Positions 42,911-53,693 are shown, counted from the first letter of the stretch. The stretch is DNA of 64,000 nt from Beijerinckiaceae bacterium (GCA_027532775.1 JAPZTO010000006.1:262047-326046); one strand, 5' to 3'. Translations and numbers: made by a program. Notes: generated by a model from the letters alone, not told the origin.

Positions 42911-45900
42911 ATGCGCGTCGCCCCCCTCTCCTTCCGCGGCTCTCGGTCCGGACGTCTCGCATCGCTCGCCGCCGGTCTTCTCGGGCTCGGCCTGATGCTG
43001 GGCACAGCGCTGGCCCAGACCCCGCAGAAGCCGTTCTCGCGCGATGATCTCGCGACATCCGGTGCCGCGATGGAGGAGCGCCTCAAGCGCGAGGTGACGC
43101 TGCCGGCCAATGCCGAAATCCAGCGCCTGCTCTCGGCGGGCGAGGCTGCGATGAACCGCAACGATGCCCGGGCGGCCTTGCCGCTGGCGAACCAGGCGGT
43201 TCTGGCGGCCCCCTCCAACCCGGCAGCGTGGCGGCTGATGGCCCGCGCGGCGCGCGGCATCACCCCGCGCGACTGGCGCGAGCGCTATGACCTGCAGGAG
43301 CGCGCGGTCAATGCGGCCTATCTCGCCTATCAGCGGTCGCGCAGCCGTGAGGATGAGGCCTCCTCGCTCGGCCTGCTCGGCCAGATCTTCGAATGGCGCG
43401 AGATGTGGCGCCCGGCCTTGACCGCCTACCGGATCAGCCTCGAGGCGAATGACAATGCCGGCATCCGCACGGCCTACGAGGCGTTGCGCGAGAAGCGTGG
43501 CTTCCGGCTGACCGGCAATGAGGTGGATGCGGATGCCGCCTCGCCGCGTGCCTGCTTCACCTTCTCCGAGCCGCTGGCGCGGGGCCGCGTCGATTTCGCG
43601 CCCTATGTCGCCGTGTCGGGCCGGGGCGATTTCGCGGTCGTGGCCGAGGACCAGCAGATCTGCGTCGACGGGCTGCGCCATGGCGAACGCTATGCCGTGG
43701 TTCTCAGGCAGGGCATTCCTTCGGCCATTCCCGGCGAGACGCTGCTGAAAAACGCCGATTACGAGATTTATGTCCGCGACCGCACGCCTTCCGTGCGCGC
43801 CAGCGGCAAGACCTATGTGCTGCCGCGTTCGGGCCAGCAGGGCGTGCCGCTGATCTCGGTCAATACCGACAAGATCGGCATCCGCGTGCTGCGGATCGGC
43901 GACCGGAACCTCATCAACACGGTGCGCTCGTCCGAGTTCCTCGAACAGATCGACACATCCCAGCTCGACAAGATCATCGGCGAGACGGGCCAGCAGGTCT
44001 GGCGCGGCACGATGGATGTGAAGAACGAACTGAACAAGGACGTGACCACCGGCTTTCCGGTGACGGAAGCGACGGGCAAGCTGGAGCCGGGTGTCTATCT
44101 CATCGCGGCGCAGGCCGGCGAGTTCAAGACGCAGAGCGGTGCCACGACGCCGAATGTCGACGGCGATGTCGAAGGCGGCGGCGAGCAGGTGGCGACGCAA
44201 TGGTTCGTCGTGTCCGATCTCGGGCTGACCGCCTTTTCCGGCCGTGACGGCGTGCATGTGCTGGTGCGATCGCTGGCCTCGGCCGAGCCGGTTGCCGATA
44301 CGGAGATCCGGCTGATCGCGCGGAACAACGAGATTCTCGGCACCGCCAGAACCGATGCGCGCGGCCATGCGAAATTCGATGCCGGCCTCTCGCGCGGGGA
44401 AGGCGGGCTCGCGCCCGGCCTCGTCACCGCGCAACTCAAGGAGGATTACGGCTTCCTCGACCTGCAGCAGAGCGCCTTCGATCTGACGGATCGCGGCGTT
44501 TCCGGCCGCGTTGCCCCGACCGGGCTCGACGCGTTCCTCTATGCCGAGCGCGGTGTCTATCGCCCGGGCGAGACGGTCTATCTTTCCACCCTGCTCCGCG
44601 ATGCGCGCGGCGCGGCCGTTTCCGGCCTGCCCCTGACGCTGGTCGTGCGTCGCCCCGACGGGATGGAATATCGCCGGTCGGTGGTGGCGGATCAGGGCGC
44701 GGGCGGGCGAAGCTGGTCGATCCCGCTCCTCTCCGGCGTGCCGGTGGGAACATGGCGGATCGCGGCCTATTCGGATCCCAAGCGGCCGGCCATCGGCGAG
44801 ACGACGATCCTCGTCGAGGATTACGTGCCCGAAAGGCTGGAAGTGAAGCTCGATGCCCCGGCCAAGACGATCAAATCCGGCGAGAATGCCGAGATCGATG
44901 TCGAGGTGCGCTATCTCTACGGCGCCGTGGGGAGTGATCTCTCCGTCTCCGGTGACTGGACGATCCGCCTGGCGGCGGGCAGCGCGATACCCGGTTTCGA
45001 GGGCTACACGGTCGGCCTGTCCGACGAGACCTTCGAGACGATGCGCAGCGAATTCGAGGGCACGACAACCGACGAAGAGGGCAAGGCCAAGCTTTCGATC
45101 ACGCTGACCGAACCGGCCACCACCCTGCCGCTGGAAGCGCAGTTCAACGTGACCGCCTCCGAAACCGGCGGGCGCGGCGTGACGCGGTCCATCACCGTGC
45201 CGATCGTGCCCAAGGGCGTGGTGATCGGCGTGAAACCGCTTTTCGGCGATGGCGAGATCGGCGATGGCGGCACGGCGAAATTCGGCGTGATCATGGCCAC
45301 CGGCCAGGGCAAGCGCCTGACGAAGCCGGGCCTGAAATGGCAGCTCTCGCGGATCACCCGCAATTACCAGTGGTTCTTCAAGGAAGGCCGCTGGGCCTAT
45401 GAATCGATCAAGACCTCGCGCCGCGTAGCGGATGGCGAGGTTGCCGTCTCCGAAACGGCCGTGGCCGAGATCGCCGCGCGCGTCGGCTGGGGCACCTACA
45501 GGCTGGAAGTGCGCAGCAGCGGCGCCGATGATGCCGAGACCGCACATACCTTCACCGTCGGTTATGTCGCCGATGCCAAGGCCGATACGCCGGATGTGCT
45601 CGATGTCGCGCTCGACAAGAAGGGCTATGCGAGCGGCGAGACGATGCAGATCCGCCTGAATTCGCGCTTTGCGGGCAAGGCGACGCTGGCGGTGATCTCG
45701 GACCGGATCGCCCATCTCGAGACGATCGACCTCAAGGAAGGCGGGCAGACCGCCTCGCTTCGGGTCAATGCCGATTGGGGCGCCGGCGCCTATCTCACTG
45801 TGCTGGCGCATCGCCCGCTCGACGAGGCGGCGAAACGCATGCCCGGCCGGGCTCTGGGCCTTTCCTGGTTCGGCATCGGGCAGGAGGCGCGCAAGATCGG

Positions 45901-48208
45901 CGTCGCGCTCAATGCGCCGGCGCAGATGCGGCCGCGCGGCACGCTGTCGCTGCCGATCAAGCTCGACAATCTCAAGGCCGGCGAGGAGGCCTTCGTCACC
46001 GTCGCGGCGGTGGATGTCGGCATCCTCAACCTGACGCGCTACCAGAGCCCGAATGCCACGGCGCATTTCTTCGGCCAGCGCCAGCTCGCCGGAGACCTGC
46101 GCGATCTCTATGGCTACCTGATCGATGGCATGCAGGGCGTGCGGGGCGGCATCCGTTCCGGTGGCGACATCACGCCGGAAGCCAAGGGCGAGAAGCCGAC
46201 GCAGGAGCCGCTGGCGCGCTATTCCGGTGTGGTCAAGGTCAACCCGGATGGCACGGCAAGGATCGATTTCGAGATCCCTGCCTTCAACGGCGCCGTGCGC
46301 GTGATGGCCGTGGCCTGGACCGCCGACAAGACCGGCGAGGCGAGCAGCGAGGTGATCATCCGCGACCCGATCGTGGTGCAGGCGACGACACCGCGCTTCC
46401 TCGCGCTCGGCGACCGCTCGCAATTCCACATCGAGATCAACAATGTGGAAGGCCAGAACGGGGATTACATCCTCGATGTCGACATGCGCGGCCCGGTTTC
46501 GGTCAGCCTTGACCCGGCCCTGCGCAAGATCGCGCTGGAGAAGGGCAAGAAAGTGTCCTTCGCGCTGCCCGTGATCGCGGCCGGGCTCGGCATGGCAGAA
46601 CTTGACCTGACGTTGCGCGGTGGCGGCGAGACCCTGCCGCAGACCGTGCGCGTCATGGTCAAGCCCTCGGCGCCGAGTGTCGTCAACCGCATCGTCCGGC
46701 CGCTGCCGGGCGGGCAATCGTTGGAAGTCTCTGGCGAATTGCTGGCCGATTTCGTGCCGCGCTCCGGCTCGGTCTCGATCACGGCCTCGCCCTTCGCCGC
46801 GCTGGACGTGCCGTCGCTGCTCGCCAGCCTCGACCGTTACCCCTATGGCTGCACGGAACAGACCGTGAGCCGCGCGATGCCGCTGCTCTATGTCAACCGG
46901 CTGGCCTCGATGGAACAGCTCCAGCTCGATGACAGCGCGGAAAAGCGGATCAGCGCCGCCATCGAACGGGTGGTTTCACGGCAGGGTGCCAATGGCGGCT
47001 TCGGCCTCTGGGGAATCGGCGGCGGCGATCTCTGGCTCGATGCCTTCGTGGCCGACTTCCTGACCCGCGCGCGGGAACAGAATGTCGCGGTGCCACAACT
47101 CGCCTTCGGGCTGGTGCTGGACCGGCTGCGCAACCAGGTGGCGAATACCACCGATATCCGGAAGGAAGAGGCCGCCGGACTCGCCTATGCCATCTATGTG
47201 CTGGCCCGGAACGGCCGGCCGGTCATGGGCGACCTGCGCTATCTCGCCGACAACAAGATCGGCGAGTTCAGCTCGCCGCTTGCCAAAGGCCAGATCGCAG
47301 CGGCGCTCGCCCTGCTGGGAGACCGGGGCCGCGCGGACCGGGTGTTCAACGAGGCGCTGACCGCCATCGGCGCGGCGGCGGATGATACGGTCTTCCGCGA
47401 CGATTACGGCTCGCGCCTGCGCGACAGTGCCGGCCTGCTGGCCTTGCTCGCCGAAACCAACGCCGAGCGGGCGCGGATCACCCGCGTCGCCAATGTGCTC
47501 GACACTGCCCGGCAGAACCGGCGCTACACCTCCACCCAGGAGCAGAACTGGATGGTGCTGGCAGCGCAGGCGCTGCAAAAGGAAGTGGAGAGCTTCTCGC
47601 TTACCGTCGACGGGCAGGAACGGCGCGGCGCCTATTACCGCAATGTCAGCCAGGCGGCTCTGGACGCAAAGCCCGTAACCCTGCGCAACAATGGCCAGGC
47701 CCCGGCGCGGGTGGTGCTGTCGGTTTCCGGCATCCCGACCACGCCGGCGCCGGCGGTTTCGGAGGGCTTCACCGTCAAGCGGACGATCCACACGCTTGAC
47801 GGCGAGGAGGTCCAGCCGGACGAGATCCAGCAGAACGAGCGCTATGCCGTGCGGCTGGAGATCACCCGGACGAGCCGCATCGGCGCGCGGCTGCTGGTGG
47901 TCGATCCGCTGCCGGCAGGGCTGGAAATCGAGAATGCCAAACTCACCGAGGGCAGCACGGAAGGGCTCGACTTCCTGAAATCGGACCTCGTGCCCGAGCA
48001 TACCGAAGCGCGGGATGACCGGTTCGTCGCCTCGATTACTCTGGGTGATGGCGGCAACACGCCTTTCGTCACCGGCTATCTCGTGCGGGCGGTGACGCCG
48101 GGCACCTATGTCCATCCGGCGGCGATTGCCGAGGACATGTATCGCCCGGAACGGTTCGGCCGCACGGCCTTCGGCACGCTCGCCGTCAAGCCGGCGAAGC
48201 GGAACTGA
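42911..48208 (+). CDS. Alpha-2-macroglobulin family protein (bacterial MagD/YfhM-like)
   Basis: A very large (1765-residue) periplasmic protein of the bacterial alpha-2-macroglobulin family, thought to trap proteases that enter the envelope. A signal peptide (LASLAAGLLGLGLMLGTALAQ) is followed by an N-terminal helical repeat region (about 60-190), MG2-type domains containing GVYRPGETVYLSTLLRD, and the C-terminal thioester domain. The thioester motif YPYGCTEQ has Cys1314 and Gln1317 in place, so a reactive thioester is expected. The ATG at 42911 follows GGAG, and an ATG six codons upstream is the alternative. pbpC starts 1 base after the stop, as in other A2M-PBP1C operons. Confidence 0.93.
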   Translation: MRVAPLSFRGSRSGRLASLAAGLLGLGLMLGTALAQTPQKPFSRDDLATSGAAMEERLKREVTLPANAEIQRLLSAGEAAMNRNDARAALPLANQAVLAAPSNPAAWRLMARAARGITPRDWRERYDLQERAVNAAYLAYQRSRSREDEASSLGLLGQIFEWREMWRPALTAYRISLEANDNAGIRTAYEALREKRGFRLTGNEVDADAASPRACFTFSEPLARGRVDFAPYVAVSGRGDFAVVAEDQQICVDGLRHGERYAVVLRQGIPSAIPGETLLKNADYEIYVRDRTPSVRASGKTYVLPRSGQQGVPLISVNTDKIGIRVLRIGDRNLINTVRSSEFLEQIDTSQLDKIIGETGQQVWRGTMDVKNELNKDVTTGFPVTEATGKLEPGVYLIAAQAGEFKTQSGATTPNVDGDVEGGGEQVATQWFVVSDLGLTAFSGRDGVHVLVRSLASAEPVADTEIRLIARNNEILGTARTDARGHAKFDAGLSRGEGGLAPGLVTAQLKEDYGFLDLQQSAFDLTDRGVSGRVAPTGLDAFLYAERGVYRPGETVYLSTLLRDARGAAVSGLPLTLVVRRPDGMEYRRSVVADQGAGGRSWSIPLLSGVPVGTWRIAAYSDPKRPAIGETTILVEDYVPERLEVKLDAPAKTIKSGENAEIDVEVRYLYGAVGSDLSVSGDWTIRLAAGSAIPGFEGYTVGLSDETFETMRSEFEGTTTDEEGKAKLSITLTEPATTLPLEAQFNVTASETGGRGVTRSITVPIVPKGVVIGVKPLFGDGEIGDGGTAKFGVIMATGQGKRLTKPGLKWQLSRITRNYQWFFKEGRWAYESIKTSRRVADGEVAVSETAVAEIAARVGWGTYRLEVRSSGADDAETAHTFTVGYVADAKADTPDVLDVALDKKGYASGETMQIRLNSRFAGKATLAVISDRIAHLETIDLKEGGQTASLRVNADWGAGAYLTVLAHRPLDEAAKRMPGRALGLSWFGIGQEARKIGVALNAPAQMRPRGTLSLPIKLDNLKAGEEAFVTVAAVDVGILNLTRYQSPNATAHFFGQRQLAGDLRDLYGYLIDGMQGVRGGIRSGGDITPEAKGEKPTQEPLARYSGVVKVNPDGTARIDFEIPAFNGAVRVMAVAWTADKTGEASSEVIIRDPIVVQATTPRFLALGDRSQFHIEINNVEGQNGDYILDVDMRGPVSVSLDPALRKIALEKGKKVSFALPVIAAGLGMAELDLTLRGGGETLPQTVRVMVKPSAPSVVNRIVRPLPGGQSLEVSGELLADFVPRSGSVSITASPFAALDVPSLLASLDRYPYGCTEQTVSRAMPLLYVNRLASMEQLQLDDSAEKRISAAIERVVSRQGANGGFGLWGIGGGDLWLDAFVADFLTRAREQNVAVPQLAFGLVLDRLRNQVANTTDIRKEEAAGLAYAIYVLARNGRPVMGDLRYLADNKIGEFSSPLAKGQIAAALALLGDRGRADRVFNEALTAIGAAADDTVFRDDYGSRLRDSAGLLALLAETNAERARITRVANVLDTARQNRRYTSTQEQNWMVLAAQALQKEVESFSLTVDGQERRGAYYRNVSQAALDAKPVTLRNNGQAPARVVLSVSGIPTTPAPAVSEGFTVKRTIHTLDGEEVQPDEIQQNERYAVRLEITRTSRIGARLLVVDPLPAGLEIENAKLTEGSTEGLDFLKSDLVPEHTEARDDRFVASITLGDGGNTPFVTGYLVRAVTPGTYVHPAAIAEDMYRPERFGRTAFGTLAVKPAKRN

Positions 48209-48209
48209 G

Positions 48210-50282
48210 ATGGGCTGGCGGCGGCGCCTCGCGGTTGCGGCCGGCGGGCTGGCGCTGCTGGCCAGCCTGCCGCTCGGCTTCGCGCTCTATGCGGGGGGTC
48301 TGCCGCCGCTCGATCTCGAGGCGCTGAAGGAGCGCTCGACCATCGTGGTCGACCGGAACGGCAAGCTGCTCAGGCCCTTCGTCATGGCGGATGGCCGCTG
48401 GCGGATGCCGGTCCATGCGGCGGAGGTGGATCCGCGTTTCCTGACGATGCTGATCGCCTATGAGGACCAGCGCTTCCACCAGCATGGCGGGGTCGATCCG
48501 CTGGCGCTTGTCCGCGCCGGCTGGCAATGGCTCGCCCGGGGGCGGATCGTTTCCGGCGGCTCGACACTGTCGATGCAGGTAGCGCGGCTCGTCGAGCCAC
48601 GCGAGGCGCGCACGCTCCGCGCGAAGCTCCGGCAGATGGCCCGCGCGATCGAACTCGAAAGGCGGGTCGGCAAGGCCGGCATTCTCGATCTCTATCTCAG
48701 CCTTGCGCCCTATGGCGGCAATCTCGAAGGCCTGCGCGCCGCCTCCCTCGCCTATTTCGGGAAGGAGCCGACCCGACTTTCCAATGCCGAGGCCGCCTTG
48801 CTGGTGGCGCTGCCGCAGGCGCCGGAATCCCGCCGGCCCGACCGCTTTCCCGAACGCGCCGAGGCGGCCAGGCGGCGCGTGATCGCGCGGATGCGGAGCC
48901 AGAACACGCTGGCCGAGGCCGAGCTTGCCCGGGCGGAGAGCGAGCCCGTGCCGGAACGGCGACGCCCCTTCCCGCATCTCGCCGCGCATCGGGCGGAAGC
49001 GCTGGTGGCGGCTGACCCGGCGCGGCGCCGGCACGAGACCACGCTGGAGCGCGACTGGCAGGTCGTGCTTGAACGGCTGGCGCTGGAACGCGCCGAGGCG
49101 CAGGGGCCGAAGGTTTCCGTGGCCATTGTCGTTGTCGAGAACGAGACCGGGCAGATCCGGGCCTCGGTAGGCGGCGCGGATTATTTCAACGCCGCGCGCT
49201 GGGGCGGGATCGACCTGACGCGGGCGAGCCGCTCGCCGGGCTCCGCGCTCAAGCCCTTCATCTATGCGCTGGCTTTCGAGAACGGCCTTGCCCATCCCGA
49301 GACGATGCTGGAGGACCGGCCGCAGCGTTTCGGCACCTATGCGCCGGACAATTTCGACTATGCCTTCCAGGGCATGGTCACGGCGCGGCAGGCGCTGCAG
49401 ATGTCGCTCAACCTGCCGGCGGTGGAATTGCTGCAGCTTGTCGGCGCGCAACGCTTCATCTCCCGGTTGCGCCAGGCCGGCGCCGTGGTGGAGACGCCCG
49501 ACGAGAGCGCGCCCGGCCTTGCGATCGGGCTTGGCGGGCTCGGCATTTCGCTGCAGGACCTGACGATGCTTTATGCCGGCCTTGCCCGCGGCGGGGTGAT
49601 GCTGCCCTCGACCGAGCGACAGGCGCAGGGCCAAGGGCTTCCCGCGCGCTTTGTCGGGCCGGTTCCGGCCTGGTATGTCGGCGACATCCTGCTCGGCGCG
49701 CCGCCGCCGGACAATGCCCTCCAGGCGCGGATCGCCTACAAGACCGGCACCTCCTACGGCTACCGCGATGCCTGGGCCGTCGGCTTCGACCGGAAGCACA
49801 CTATCGGCATCTGGGTCGGCCAGGCCGATAACGGCGCCGTACCGGGGCTGATCGGGCGCAAGGTGGCCGCGCCGGTGCTGTTCGATGCCTTTGCCCGGAT
49901 CGGGCTTGCGAGCGGGCCGATGCCGCGCCCGCGCGAAGCGCTGGTCGCCAGCAATGCCAGCCTGCCGCCGCCCTTGCGGCACATCCGGCAGGACATTCCG
50001 AAAACCGCCCTGCTCGGCAGCCGGCAGGCGCTGCAGATCGCCTTTCCGCCCGATGGCGCCGCCATCGACACCAAGGCCGAGCGGGCCGATGCACGCCCGA
50101 GCGTGATGGTCAAGATCGCCGGTGGCCTGCCGCCTTTCACGCTGCTGCTCAACGGCGAGCCAATCGGCGGGCAGCGCCTGCGCCGCGAGATCGAGATCGG
50201 GCCGGAAGGGCTCGGCTTCGCGCAGATCTCGGTGATCGACGCGACAGGCGCGACGGAGCGGGTGACGATCCGCCTCCAGTAA
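48210..50282 (+). CDS. pbpC: Penicillin-binding protein 1C
   Basis: PbpC (690 residues) is a bifunctional peptidoglycan synthase acting in the periplasm. After an N-terminal membrane anchor ([24 protein letters not shown]) the glycosyltransferase domain has [15 protein letters not shown] with the catalytic Glu and [15 protein letters not shown]. The transpeptidase domain has the SxxK serine in [13 protein letters not shown], the SxN motif in [11 protein letters not shown], and the KTG motif in [16 protein letters not shown]-terminal BiPBP_C-type domain ends the protein. It is translated right after the alpha-2-macroglobulin gene with a one-base gap, suggesting coupled expression for repair of a damaged wall. 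Confidence 0.95.
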   Translation: MGWRRRLAVAAGGLALLASLPLGFALYAGGLPPLDLEALKERSTIVVDRNGKLLRPFVMADGRWRMPVHAAEVDPRFLTMLIAYEDQRFHQHGGVDPLALVRAGWQWLARGRIVSGGSTLSMQVARLVEPREARTLRAKLRQMARAIELERRVGKAGILDLYLSLAPYGGNLEGLRAASLAYFGKEPTRLSNAEAALLVALPQAPESRRPDRFPERAEAARRRVIARMRSQNTLAEAELARAESEPVPERRRPFPHLAAHRAEALVAADPARRRHETTLERDWQVVLERLALERAEAQGPKVSVAIVVVENETGQIRASVGGADYFNAARWGGIDLTRASRSPGSALKPFIYALAFENGLAHPETMLEDRPQRFGTYAPDNFDYAFQGMVTARQALQMSLNLPAVELLQLVGAQRFISRLRQAGAVVETPDESAPGLAIGLGGLGISLQDLTMLYAGLARGGVMLPSTERQAQGQGLPARFVGPVPAWYVGDILLGAPPPDNALQARIAYKTGTSYGYRDAWAVGFDRKHTIGIWVGQADNGAVPGLIGRKVAAPVLFDAFARIGLASGPMPRPREALVASNASLPPPLRHIRQDIPKTALLGSRQALQIAFPPDGAAIDTKAERADARPSVMVKIAGGLPPFTLLLNGEPIGGQRLRREIEIGPEGLGFAQISVIDATGATERVTIRLQ

Positions 50283-50371
50283 GAAGGCCTATTCGCGGCG
50301 TTTCGTGGTTAACGCTTGCTCAACGGCCCTGTGCGACACTGAAATTCCCGTTTCCGTGGCAGGAGCCTTCC

Positions 50372-52066
50372 GTGGCATCCCTTTTTTCGCGCCGCTCCGT
50401 GGCCTTCGAAATCTACGCCGTCTTTGCGGTGATCCTCGCGGTATTCGCGCTGGTCACGATGATGGTGCGCAACCTCAGCGGCACCATGGTGGGCGATGCC
50501 CGCGATGCCGTGTGGGAAGCTTCGGTGCCCCCCACCATCGTCTTTGCCCTGCAGGACAGCCTCTGGCGCAACCACCAGGACGCTGTGAGTGCCGTGCTTA
50601 ACCCTGCCGAGGCGGGGCGGCTGCGGGCCGCGATCGAGACGCGGCGACAGGCGGCGGATGCCAAATGGAAGGAACTCACCGGCCTGGCGCCCTATTTCCC
50701 GCCCGATGTGAAGGCCGCCGTCGAGACGACGGACAAGGCCATCGGTGGCTTCTACGCGGATATCGGCGCGTTGATGAAATCCGCCGATGCCGCGACCGGG
50801 CTCGAGCCGCGGGCGCAGGCGATTGCCGGGCAGGCCGCGAAGACGCAGGCGCTGGCCAACCAGATGGAGGCCATGCTCGTGACGATGCGTGCCCGCATCC
50901 AGAGCGTGCACCAGAAAATGGAGGCCAGTTCAGCCGAGGCCATGAAGGGCCTGATGCTGGCGGGCCTTGCGCTGCTGGTGCTGGTCGGGCTGGCGGCGCT
51001 CGTCATCCAGCGGCGGATGATCGCCCCGGTCACGGCGATGACCCGCGTCATGGCGGCTCTGGCCGCCGGCCGGCGCGATGTCGTGCTGCCGGAGACGAAG
51101 CGCCGTGATGAAGTTGGCCAGCTTGCCGAGACGGTCCGGGCCTTCCACCGGAGCCTTGAGGAAACCGAGACGCTCCGGCTCGCGCAGGAAGCGGAAAGAC
51201 TGGCGAATGAAGCGCGTCGCAAGAGCGAGATGGATGCGCTTGCCGAAGCGTTCGAGGCCCGGGTCGGCCGCGTCGTGTCCAGCGTCACCGGTGCGGTGGG
51301 GCTGCTGGAAACGGCGGCGGAGGCGATGTCCCGCGAGGCCGGTTCGGCCACGATGGAAGCCACGGCCGTCGCAGCGGCTTCCGAACAGGCGACCGAGAAT
51401 GTGCGGGCGGTTGCAGGCGCGACGGCCGATCTCTCGACCGCGATGAACGAGGTTGGCAGCCAGATCGGCCAGAGCACGGACAGGATCCGCGCCGTGACGG
51501 AGCAGGCCCTGCAGACCGACCAGGAAATGAAGACGCTGGGTTCGGCGGCCGAATCGATCGGGACCGTGGCGAAGGTGATCAGCGACATTGCCAGCCAGAC
51601 GAACCTGCTCGCCCTCAACGCGACGATCGAGGCGGCCCGTGCCGGCGAGGCCGGCCGCGGCTTCGCGGTGGTGGCGCAGGAAGTGAAGGAACTCGCGGCC
51701 CAGACCGCGAAGGCGACGGATGAGATTGCCGGCCAGATCCGGGCGATCCAGGAGGCCAGCTCGCTGGCCATCGAGGCCATTCACGCCATCACCGAGACGC
51801 TGGGCGAGGTCAACATGCTGGCCGAGACGGTCGGCGGCTCGATCAGCCAGCAGATGATGACCACGGGCATCATTGCCGGGAATATCGAGGAGGCGGCACG
51901 CGGGACGGTCGAGGTCACCAAGAACATCTCGAATGTCAGCGTGGCCATCTCGAATTCGAACACCCTTGTCGATCAGGTGCTCGGCTCGGCCCGCGAACTG
52001 TCCCGCGAGGGGGTGGCCCTGGGGAGCGCCGTGGATGAATTCCTCGGCTCCATCCGGGCGGCATGA
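50372..52066 (+). CDS. Methyl-accepting chemotaxis protein with HAMP
   Basis: A 564-residue transmembrane chemoreceptor. The first membrane helix is [19 protein letters not shown] (about 14-32), a periplasmic helical sensor of about 160 residues follows, the second membrane helix is [19 protein letters not shown] (about 192-210), then a HAMP segment with [18 protein letters not shown]. The signalling domain's hairpin tip is [39 protein letters not shown]. The ligand is unknown; the sensor shows no known fold by eye. The start is a GTG at 50372 preceded by AGGAG. There is no clear terminator before tRNA-Val. Confidence 0.93.
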   Translation: MASLFSRRSVAFEIYAVFAVILAVFALVTMMVRNLSGTMVGDARDAVWEASVPPTIVFALQDSLWRNHQDAVSAVLNPAEAGRLRAAIETRRQAADAKWKELTGLAPYFPPDVKAAVETTDKAIGGFYADIGALMKSADAATGLEPRAQAIAGQAAKTQALANQMEAMLVTMRARIQSVHQKMEASSAEAMKGLMLAGLALLVLVGLAALVIQRRMIAPVTAMTRVMAALAAGRRDVVLPETKRRDEVGQLAETVRAFHRSLEETETLRLAQEAERLANEARRKSEMDALAEAFEARVGRVVSSVTGAVGLLETAAEAMSREAGSATMEATAVAAASEQATENVRAVAGATADLSTAMNEVGSQIGQSTDRIRAVTEQALQTDQEMKTLGSAAESIGTVAKVISDIASQTNLLALNATIEAARAGEAGRGFAVVAQEVKELAAQTAKATDEIAGQIRAIQEASSLAIEAIHAITETLGEVNMLAETVGGSISQQMMTTGIIAGNIEEAARGTVEVTKNISNVSVAISNSNTLVDQVLGSARELSREGVALGSAVDEFLGSIRAA

Positions 52067-52112
52067 GCGCGGGGGAGGCCGGAAAGGGGAACGGAGAAGG
52101 GATCGGGGGAAA

Positions 52113-52187
52113 TGGTGGGCGCGACAGGGATCGAACCTGTGACCCCTTCGGTGTGAACGAAGTGCTCTTCCGCTGAGCTACGCGCCC
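52113..52187 (-). tRNA. tRNA-Val (CAC)
   Basis: A complete 75-base cloverleaf on the minus strand. The acceptor stem GGGCGCG/CGCGCCC is perfect, the D stem GCTC/GAGC is perfect, the anticodon stem CTTCG/CGAAG encloses TTCACAC with anticodon CAC, and the T arm ACAGG-TTCGATC-CCTGT is perfect. The discriminator is A and the CCA end is encoded. Anticodon CAC reads GUG valine codons. Confidence 0.97.
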
Positions 52188-52261
52188 CAGGACGCTGGGG
52201 ATAGGCCAAGCGGAAACGGACGTCAAGGCGAAGCATGGCGGGCTTTGGAATGGAAACAACC

Positions 52262-52289
52262 GCCGATGTTGCGACGGCGCAACATCGGC
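52262..52289. promoter_or_regulatory. Perfect 12-base inverted repeat upstream of the L,D-transpeptidase
   Basis: GCCGATGTTGCG (52262-52273) and CGCAACATCGGC (52278-52289) form a perfect 12-base-pair stem with an ACGG loop, between tRNA-Val and the L,D-transpeptidase gene, about 145 bases ahead of its start. No T-run follows on either strand, so a terminator is unlikely. Confidence 0.7.
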
Positions 52290-52433
52290 ACCAGAAGGAG
52301 GCGGGAAGGCGGCGCGATCACGCAGTTGTGTGCTAGCGCACTTGTCAACTTTAACGCACAGGAGTCATAGGTGGCTTCGAATTTTTCGCGCCGCAATCGA
52401 TGCGGCGAGCTTCAAACGGCATGGGGAATAAAG

Positions 52434-53009
52434 ATGCGTCTACTCAAGACGATGAGCGTTGCGGTTCTGCTCGGCCTGGCGGCTGTTCCGGCGGTGTCCG
52501 CCTATGAAATCGATCCGGTGACCCGGCAGCCGCTGGTGATGGCCGATGACGGCCGCATCCGCGCCACCCCGATCCCGCGGGAAGAAGTCGAATACAAGGG
52601 CAAGTTCGGTCCCGGCACCATCGTTGTCGATACCAACGAGAAGCGCCTGTACCTAGTCCTGCCGAATGGCCGCGCCATGAAGTACGGCGTCGGCGTCGGC
52701 CGTCCGGGCTTCTCCTGGGCCGGCACCAAGGCGATCACCCGCAAGGCGGAATGGCCGTCCTGGACGCCGCCGGCCCAGATGCTGCGCCGCCGCCCCGACC
52801 TCCCGCGCTTCATGCCGGGCGGCGAAGGCAACCCGATGGGCGCCCGCGCCCTCTATCTCGGCACCTCGCTCTATCGCATCCATGGCTCGAACGAGCCGGA
52901 GACGATCGGCCAGGCCGTGTCGTCGGGCTGCATCCGCATGCTCAACGAGGACGTGATCGACCTCTACGAGCGCGTGAAGGTCGGCACCCGCGTCGTCGTG
53001 ATGCGCTGA
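52434..53009 (+). CDS. L,D-transpeptidase (YkuD family)
   Basis: A 191-residue periplasmic enzyme that makes 3-3 cross-links in peptidoglycan or attaches proteins to it. The signal peptide is MRLLKTMSVAVLLGLAAVPAVSA. The YkuD domain spans about residues 60-190 with the catalytic histidine H150 in YRIHGSNEP and the catalytic cysteine C166 in SSGCIRM. The ATG at 52434 has GGGGA upstream, whereas the longer open frame from 52371 lacks a conserved start. It ends before a clear terminator. With pbpC nearby it adds to the wall-synthesis theme of this region. Confidence 0.93.
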   Translation: MRLLKTMSVAVLLGLAAVPAVSAYEIDPVTRQPLVMADDGRIRATPIPREEVEYKGKFGPGTIVVDTNEKRLYLVLPNGRAMKYGVGVGRPGFSWAGTKAITRKAEWPSWTPPAQMLRRRPDLPRFMPGGEGNPMGARALYLGTSLYRIHGSNEPETIGQAVSSGCIRMLNEDVIDLYERVKVGTRVVVMR

Positions 53010-53033
53010 GCCTTTTCCAAGTCGAAGAATTTG

Positions 53034-53059
53034 AAAGCCGGCCTTCTGGCCGGCTTTTT
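53034..53059 (+). terminator. Rho-independent terminator
   Basis: A 10-base-pair stem AAAGCCGGCC / GGCCGGCTTT with a TTCT loop is followed by T residues on the plus strand. It ends the L,D-transpeptidase gene and may also serve the convergent DUF971 gene. Confidence 0.88.
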
Positions 53060-53076
53060 CATGTCGGGAGGCCGGT

Positions 53077-53460
53077 TCAGGCCCGCCGGCGCGGCTCGCG
53101 GCTCAGGCCCTTGGCCTCCAGCTCCGCCAGGTATTCGGCAAACAGGGTCTCGCGGTCCCGGCCGAAGCGATAGAGCAGCGGCCAGCCATAGATGCCGGAA
53201 TCATGCAGGTCATCGAAGCGGATCCGGATCGCATAATTGCCAACCGGCTCGACGCCGAGAATCATGACATCGCGCTTGCCCGGCACCGTCTTGCGTTGAT
53301 CGGGTGTATGGCCCTGCACCTCGGCGCTGGGGCTCATGACGCGCAGCATCTCGGCGGGAATCTCGGCCGAGAATCCGTCATCGAAACTCACCTGCAGCGC
53401 CTGGCGATCACCGCGCACCCGCAGCTCGACCGGCCAGGCTGTGCTTCTGCCTTCTTCCAT
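53077..53460 (-). CDS. DUF971 protein
   Basis: A 127-residue protein of the DUF971 (gamma-butyrobetaine hydroxylase N-terminal-like) family. It shows the family segments LRVRGDRQALQVSFDDG, SAEIPAEMLRVMSPSAEVQGH, and the terminal NYAIRIRFDDLHDSGIYGWPLLYRF. In bacteria such single-domain proteins are often found near Fe-S or molybdenum-cofactor genes, and moaA is the divergent neighbour here, but this link is only positional. No signal peptide is present. A basic tail (EPRRRA) ends it. Confidence 0.9.
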   Translation of the reverse strand: MEEGRSTAWPVELRVRGDRQALQVSFDDGFSAEIPAEMLRVMSPSAEVQGHTPDQRKTVPGKRDVMILGVEPVGNYAIRIRFDDLHDSGIYGWPLLYRFGRDRETLFAEYLAELEAKGLSREPRRRA

Positions 53461-53693
53461 TCCTGATCCCCTGCGCCGGCCCGATCTGTCGGGCCCGGCA
53501 ACAGATGGACCGCCGGCGGGGCGCGATCAAGCCCCGCCGGAGAACCCCATGCCGTTTCGCGGCGTCACCTTCTGGCCATTGGCCTGTTTTTCAGGCTTGC
53601 CTCTTTTGCGGGCTTGCCCTTTGGCCGGTCCGGTCTCATCTGTAGCAGAGCCCAGTGACGGGCCTGCAGGACAAGACGGAGCGTCAAGCCGCC

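Noticed and set aside
42740-46717. A minus-strand open frame of more than 1300 codons upstream of the pseudo-protease, in the same frame
   Set aside because: It is antisense to the alpha-2-macroglobulin gene, is rich in His, Arg, Asp and Gly without any domain, and arises from high-GC codon bias. Only the part from 42739 down is a gene.
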